From Caulobacteraceae bacterium (GTDB lineage: Bacteria > Pseudomonadota > Alphaproteobacteria > Caulobacterales > Caulobacteraceae): 15,484 bases of DNA. Location: contig CANGRP010000026.1 of the NCBI GenBank assembly GCA_947456005.1, forward strand, positions 1 to 15,484, in the 5' to 3' direction. Below the pieces are notes generated by a model. The model did no database searches and was not told where the DNA came from. It saw only the letters and a list, made by a program, of their open reading frames with translations. Of this stretch, positions 11,996-15,484 are shown piece after piece (position 1 is the first letter of the stretch; every line of letters begins with the position of its first letter). The position numbers and the translations under genes are program-made.

Positions 11996-13387
11996 ATGGG
12001 CGGCCACCGCCTTGCGCATCTCAGGAAGGGTCTGGCGACAGGCCTTTGCCTGCTCGCCGCCCTCACCCCCGTCCTCAGCCCGGCGCCTGCAAAGGCCCAG
12101 GGCGCCCCGTTGACCCTGATCCGGGACACCGAGATCGAGGAGACGCTTCGGCTCTATTCTCAACCCCTTTTCAAGGCGGCCGGGGTGGAGTCGAGCTCGA
12201 TCCGGATCCTCCTGATCGGATCGAAGGACCTGAACGCCTTCGCGGGTCCCGGGGTGATGGCCATCTTCACTGGCCTGATCCTGGAGGCCAAGACGCCCAA
12301 CGAGCTGCAGGGCGTCATTGCACACGAGGTGGCGCACCTGGCGGGTGGGCACTCGGCGCGATCGGGCGAGATGTCCCAGGCTGGCCTCAGACCCTTTCTG
12401 CTGACCATGGGTCTGGGGGTCCTGGCCGCATTGGCCGGGAATGTCGAGGCGGGCGCGGTCCTGGCGTCGAACGCCAGCTTCTTTGGGACCCTTGGGGCCA
12501 TGGGGTACAGCCGGGAGCAGGAGAGCCGGGCTGACCAGGCGGGGGCCTCCTACCTGGAGGCGGCCGGCCTCTCCGGGCGGGGACTGGTCAATTTTTTCGA
12601 GAACTTCCGCTACCAGGAGGTCTTCGCAGAGGCCCGACGTTACGGTTACTTCCGCAGCCACCCCCTCAGTTCCGGCCGGATCGACGCCCTGCGCGCCCGG
12701 GTAGAGGGCATGACGCACTACAACGCGGCTGATGACCCTGAGAATGTCCGCCGGCATGAGATCATGAAGGCCAAACTGCACGGCTTCCTCAATCCGGGCC
12801 TGGCGATCGTGAAGTGCGCCGAACCGAAGGCGGATTATCCGACGCGGTACGCCTGCGCGATCGCCCAGTACCAGCTCAAGGAGCCGGACCGGGCCCTCAA
12901 GCTGATCGACGCCCTGCTCGCAGAACAGCCGGATAATCCCTACCTCTGGGAGCTGAAGGGACAGATCCTCTTCGAGTTCGGGCGCACCGCTGAGGCCGAG
13001 GCGCCACAACGCAGGTCGGTGGCCCTGAAGCCCGACGCTCCGCTATTGAGGGTCAACCTTGGGCAAACCCTCATCGCCCTGACAGATGAAGCCAAGATCG
13101 ACGAGGGGATACGCGAGCTGAAGACCGCCCTCGACCAGGATGATGAGAACTCCGTCGCCTGGCGCCTCCTGGCCCAGGCCTACGACACCCGCGGCCGGAA
13201 CGGCCTCGCCCGCTACGCCACCGCAGAGTACAACTACATTGAGGGCGACCGTCGGCAGGCCCTGATCTTCGCCCTGCGGGCCCGGGACCTTCTGGAGCGC
13301 AACACGCCGGAATGGCGGCGGGCCAACGACATCGTCCTGGCCACTGAGAACGATCCCCGGGTTCGCAACGTGCGTGGCGGCGACTAA
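11996..13387 (+). CDS. M48 family zinc metalloprotease with TPR-like C-terminus (BepA-like)
   Basis: This is probably a periplasmic protease/chaperone of the BepA (YfgC) kind, which in E. coli helps outer-membrane protein assembly and degrades stalled LptD. The 463-residue product has a signal peptide with cleavage near AKA/QG (about 34-35), an M48 domain with zinc motif HEVAH (110-114) and the third ligand E176 in REQESRAD, a hydrophobic segment (about 133-165) between them, and a C-terminal half (about 270-440) of helical repeats resembling TPR, for example ALKLIDALLAEQPDNPYLWELKGQ. The RHPLS-type loop is seen as SHPLSSGRI. ATG 11996 is preceded by GAGGAG (11983-11988) at good spacing. It lies 48 bases after rne and 37 before the DsbA-like gene. 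Assignment to BepA rather than another M48-TPR protein is by domain order. Confidence 0.9.
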   Translation: MGGHRLAHLRKGLATGLCLLAALTPVLSPAPAKAQGAPLTLIRDTEIEETLRLYSQPLFKAAGVESSSIRILLIGSKDLNAFAGPGVMAIFTGLILEAKTPNELQGVIAHEVAHLAGGHSARSGEMSQAGLRPFLLTMGLGVLAALAGNVEAGAVLASNASFFGTLGAMGYSREQESRADQAGASYLEAAGLSGRGLVNFFENFRYQEVFAEARRYGYFRSHPLSSGRIDALRARVEGMTHYNAADDPENVRRHEIMKAKLHGFLNPGLAIVKCAEPKADYPTRYACAIAQYQLKEPDRALKLIDALLAEQPDNPYLWELKGQILFEFGRTAEAEAPQRRSVALKPDAPLLRVNLGQTLIALTDEAKIDEGIRELKTALDQDDENSVAWRLLAQAYDTRGRNGLARYATAEYNYIEGDRRQALIFALRARDLLERNTPEWRRANDIVLATENDPRVRNVRGGD

Positions 13388-13390
13388 CCC

Positions 13391-13418
13391 TTCACAGAGC
13401 GCTTAACCCCCCTATGTT
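13391..13418 (+). promoter_or_regulatory. Candidate promoter giving a leaderless DsbA-like mRNA
   Basis: TTCACAG (13391-13397), 13 bases, then CCTATGTT (13411-13418) loosely matches TTGACGS-N10-14-GCTANAWC. The predicted start falls about at 13424-13426, on the ATG at 13425. The absence of any purine-rich ribosome binding site before that ATG fits leaderless translation. Each box has two or three mismatches. Confidence 0.3.
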
Positions 13419-13424
13419 GCGCCC

Positions 13425-14153
13425 ATGAAACCAGTTCTGATCGCGGCCCTTCTTTCCTGCAGCCTCATTCTCGGGGGATGTCAGAAGGCTTTCGACACCG
13501 TGATGGGCGACCAGGTCCGGGGCTATCTGCTCGCCCATCCGGAACTGCTGGAGGAGATGGCCGCCAAGCTTCAGGAGAAGAAGCTCGTCCAGCAGTCGGA
13601 GGATGCCCGCAAGGCCATCGCCGCCAACCGGGCGGCCCTGGAGCGGGACCCCCGGGACATCGTCTTCAATCCCGGCGGTCGCATCACGGTGGTTGAGTTC
13701 TTCGACTACCGCTGCGGGTACTGCAAGACCATCGCCCCGGAAGTCGCCGCCCTGGTGCGGGAGAACCCTGACCTCCGTCTTGTCCTCAAGGAGTTCCCGA
13801 TTTTCGGCGGCGCCTCCGATCTCGCCGCCCGGGCCGCGCTGACGCCGGCTGGCCGTGCGGGCGGCCTTGCCTTCCACGAGGCCCTGATGGAGGAGAAGAC
13901 CCTCAATGAGTCCACCATAATGCGCCTTGCCGCAGCCGCCGGCGTCCGCTCGGAGGCGATCGCTGCGGCGCTCCGGGACGACGCCATCACCCAGCACCTG
14001 GAAGATACCCGGCGACTCGCACAGAACCTGCGGATCGAGGGCACTCCCGCCTTTGTCGTCGGAGACCGAATCGTCCCGGGGGCGGACCTGGAAGCCCTCA
14101 AGACCGCCATCGAGGATGCTCGCCGCGGCCCCCTGAAGACACCTGCCTCTTGA
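13425..14153 (+). CDS. DsbA-family thiol-disulfide lipoprotein (Com1/ScsC-like)
   Basis: This is an envelope thioredoxin-fold protein that likely forms or shuffles disulfide bonds. The 242-residue product has a lipoprotein signal with lipobox LGGC (acylated Cys19), a helical N-terminal segment (about 28-75, VRGYLLAHPELLEEMAAKLQ) like the oligomerisation region of Com1/ScsC proteins, then the DsbA domain with active site C97-G-Y-C100 in EFFDYRCGYCK and the cis-proline loop GTPAF. Such oligomeric relatives can act as isomerases rather than plain oxidases. Residue 20 is Gln, not Asp, so outer-membrane sorting would be expected by the E. coli rule. No ribosome binding site precedes ATG 13425. It follows the M48 protease gene by 37 bases; both suggest envelope protein quality control. 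Confidence 0.9.
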   Translation: MKPVLIAALLSCSLILGGCQKAFDTVMGDQVRGYLLAHPELLEEMAAKLQEKKLVQQSEDARKAIAANRAALERDPRDIVFNPGGRITVVEFFDYRCGYCKTIAPEVAALVRENPDLRLVLKEFPIFGGASDLAARAALTPAGRAGGLAFHEALMEEKTLNESTIMRLAAAAGVRSEAIAAALRDDAITQHLEDTRRLAQNLRIEGTPAFVVGDRIVPGADLEALKTAIEDARRGPLKTPAS

Positions 14154-14175
14154 AGAGACCCGCCCCTTGAGTGAC

Positions 14176-15484
14176 ATGCCTGACATGACCGAGACTGTCG
14201 CCGTAATCGGAGCTGGCATGGCCGGCCTCTGGACCGCCCTTGCCCTGGCCCCGACAGGCCGCCGGGTCACCCTGCTGGACCGCGATCCCCCGCCGCCGCC
14301 CGGGGATGCCGACGAGGCGTTCACGGACTGGGCCCACCGGGGCGTCACCCATCTGCGTCACAGCCACGCCTTCCTCGCCAGGCTGCGCGGCATTATCCGG
14401 GATGAGCACCCCGCCCTGCTGGAGGCCCTGAACGCCGCGGGCTGCCGGGAACTGGGCCTGGACGGCATGCTGACAGACCGTCATCGCAAGCGCTGGACCC
14501 CCCGACCCGAAGACGCCGACCTGGTGGTCCTCACGAGCCGCAGGACCACGCTGGAGCTGGTGATCCGACGGTATGTCGAGGCCATGCCGAATGTCGAGAT
14601 CCGCAGTGAAGCCTTCGTCGAGGGCCTGGATGCGTCGGGCGAAGCGCCGCTGAAGGTGACCGGCGTACGACTCCGGGGCGGAGAGACCGTCGCGGCCGAC
14701 CTGGTGGTCGACGCCAGCGGACGCACCTCTTCAGCATTCGACCAGCTGACGGACCTCGGCGTTCAGATCGGCGAGGCCGCCGAGGATGCGGGGATCCTCT
14801 ATTTCACCCGCCACTACCGCCTGCGTCCCGGTCAGGTCGAACCCCCCCGGGGCGGCGCCCCCGCCACCGGCGATCTCGGCTTCATCAAGTTCGGCGTCTT
14901 CCCGGCCGACAATGGCTGCTTCTCCATCACCCTCTGCGTGCCCGAGATCGAACTGGAGATCCGCAAGACCATCGTGGACCCGGCCATCTTCGACGGCATC
15001 TGCCGCGAGATCCCCGGCATGCGCCCCTGGCTGGAGCCGGAGCGGACCGAAGCGGTCAGCAAGGTCTATGGCATGGGCGACCTGAAGAGCCGCTGGCGCA
15101 CCCTGGTCTCGGAAGGCCGGGCGGCGGTCCTGGGTTTCTTCGCCGTCGGTGACAGCCTGATCCGCACCAACCCCCTGTATGGCCGGGGATGCGCCTTCGC
15201 GGCGGTCAGCGCCACACTCCTGCGTGACGCCCTGGAGGCTGGCCGGGATCCCGCCGGGCGACTGTTCGCCTACGAGGCTGGCCTGAAGCGGGAAATCCTG
15301 CCCTTCTTCGAGACCATGCAGAAGGATGACCGGGCGGCCGTCCGCCGCGCCCGGCAGGCGCTGGACCCGCATCACCGTCCCAGCCTGCGCAGCCGCATCC
15401 TGAAGAGCTTCGCCGAGGACGGCGTGGCCATCGCCATCCGCTCGGACCCCGATCTCCTGCGCTCCGCCATGCGCGGCTTCCATA
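14176..15484 (+). CDS. FAD-dependent oxidoreductase/monooxygenase-like protein, 3' end outside window
   Basis: The frame is open from ATG 14176 to the window end (436 codons). It begins MPDMTETVAVIGAGMAGLWTALALA, a Rossmann FAD-binding motif (G-x-G-x-x-G). Further features are a LLDRD acidic end of the second strand, an RHSHAFL segment similar to the H-x-H of epoxidase-like FAD proteins, VVDASGR near residue 185, and a second FAD motif, VGDSLIRTNPLYGRGCAFAA (about 325-345), the GD-x-P-x-x-G-x-G pattern of group A flavin monooxygenases and geranylgeranyl-reductase-like enzymes. The substrate is not recognisable. In-frame starts are TTG 14167, ATG 14176 and ATG 14185; GAGTG just before 14176 gives weak support. 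It lies 22 bases after the DsbA-like gene and may share its transcript. Confidence 0.82.
   Translation, partial: MPDMTETVAVIGAGMAGLWTALALAPTGRRVTLLDRDPPPPPGDADEAFTDWAHRGVTHLRHSHAFLARLRGIIRDEHPALLEALNAAGCRELGLDGMLTDRHRKRWTPRPEDADLVVLTSRRTTLELVIRRYVEAMPNVEIRSEAFVEGLDASGEAPLKVTGVRLRGGETVAADLVVDASGRTSSAFDQLTDLGVQIGEAAEDAGILYFTRHYRLRPGQVEPPRGGAPATGDLGFIKFGVFPADNGCFSITLCVPEIELEIRKTIVDPAIFDGICREIPGMRPWLEPERTEAVSKVYGMGDLKSRWRTLVSEGRAAVLGFFAVGDSLIRTNPLYGRGCAFAAVSATLLRDALEAGRDPAGRLFAYEAGLKREILPFFETMQKDDRAAVRRARQALDPHHRPSLRSRILKSFAEDGVAIAIRSDPDLLRSAMRGFH

Noticed and set aside
10604..13009. An 801-codon open frame on the minus strand across rne and the M48 gene
   Set aside because: It spans two confident genes on the other strand, and its product is low-complexity Arg/Gly/Leu sequence without motifs: a composition artefact.
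13403..13408. TTAACC before the DsbA-like gene as a CtrA half-site
   Set aside because: A single short word without the second half; expected by chance in non-coding DNA.

Overview
This 15.5 kb window is high-GC DNA (strong G/C bias at third codon positions) with the layout of a core chromosomal region from an alphaproteobacterium, most likely Caulobacterales (Caulobacter/Phenylobacterium-like). That placement rests on recalled family features and gene order, not on a search: an M23 peptidase gene overlapping a bactofilin gene, followed by convergent prfB-PBP1A-amidase genes, a divergent rne whose product ends in the GWW motif known from Caulobacter RNase E, and an M48 peptidase next to rne.

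Layout: (1) 1-318, minus: 5' part of anmK (peptidoglycan recycling), cut by the window edge. (2) 319-493: divergent control region with a promoter-like sequence and a 15-codon reading frame with two adjacent Tyr codons, just ahead of the tyrosyl-tRNA synthetase gene. (3) 494-2216, plus: tyrS and a Bcp-type peroxiredoxin. (4) 2311-3907, plus: membrane-anchored M23 peptidase overlapping a bactofilin gene. (5) 8883-3922, minus: amiC (AMIN + amidase_3), bifunctional PBP1A, and prfB. prfB is split by a canonical +1 programmed frameshift site (internal AGGAGG, then CTT TGA C), so its real start at 5035 lies in another frame from most of the gene. (6) 8884-9292: 409 bp divergent regulatory region between amiC and rne with hairpins in the presumed rne leader. 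(7) 9293-14153, plus: rne, an M48 peptidase with TPR-like C-terminus, and a Com1/ScsC-like DsbA lipoprotein. (8) 14176 to the window end, plus: an FAD-dependent oxidoreductase, 3' end outside the window.

Functionally, the first two thirds are dominated by cell-wall work: recycling (AnmK), hydrolysis (M23, AmiC), synthesis (PBP1A) and a cytoskeletal scaffold (bactofilin), interleaved with translation genes (tyrS, prfB). The last third combines RNA decay (RNase E) with envelope protein quality control (M48 protease, thiol-disulfide lipoprotein). No mobile element, tRNA, rRNA, CRISPR array or phage gene was seen. I find no sign of a wholly new multi-gene system. The most interesting unexplained signal is the Tyr-Tyr leader peptide with nested alternative hairpins in front of tyrS; the prfB recoding site is the best supported unusual feature.
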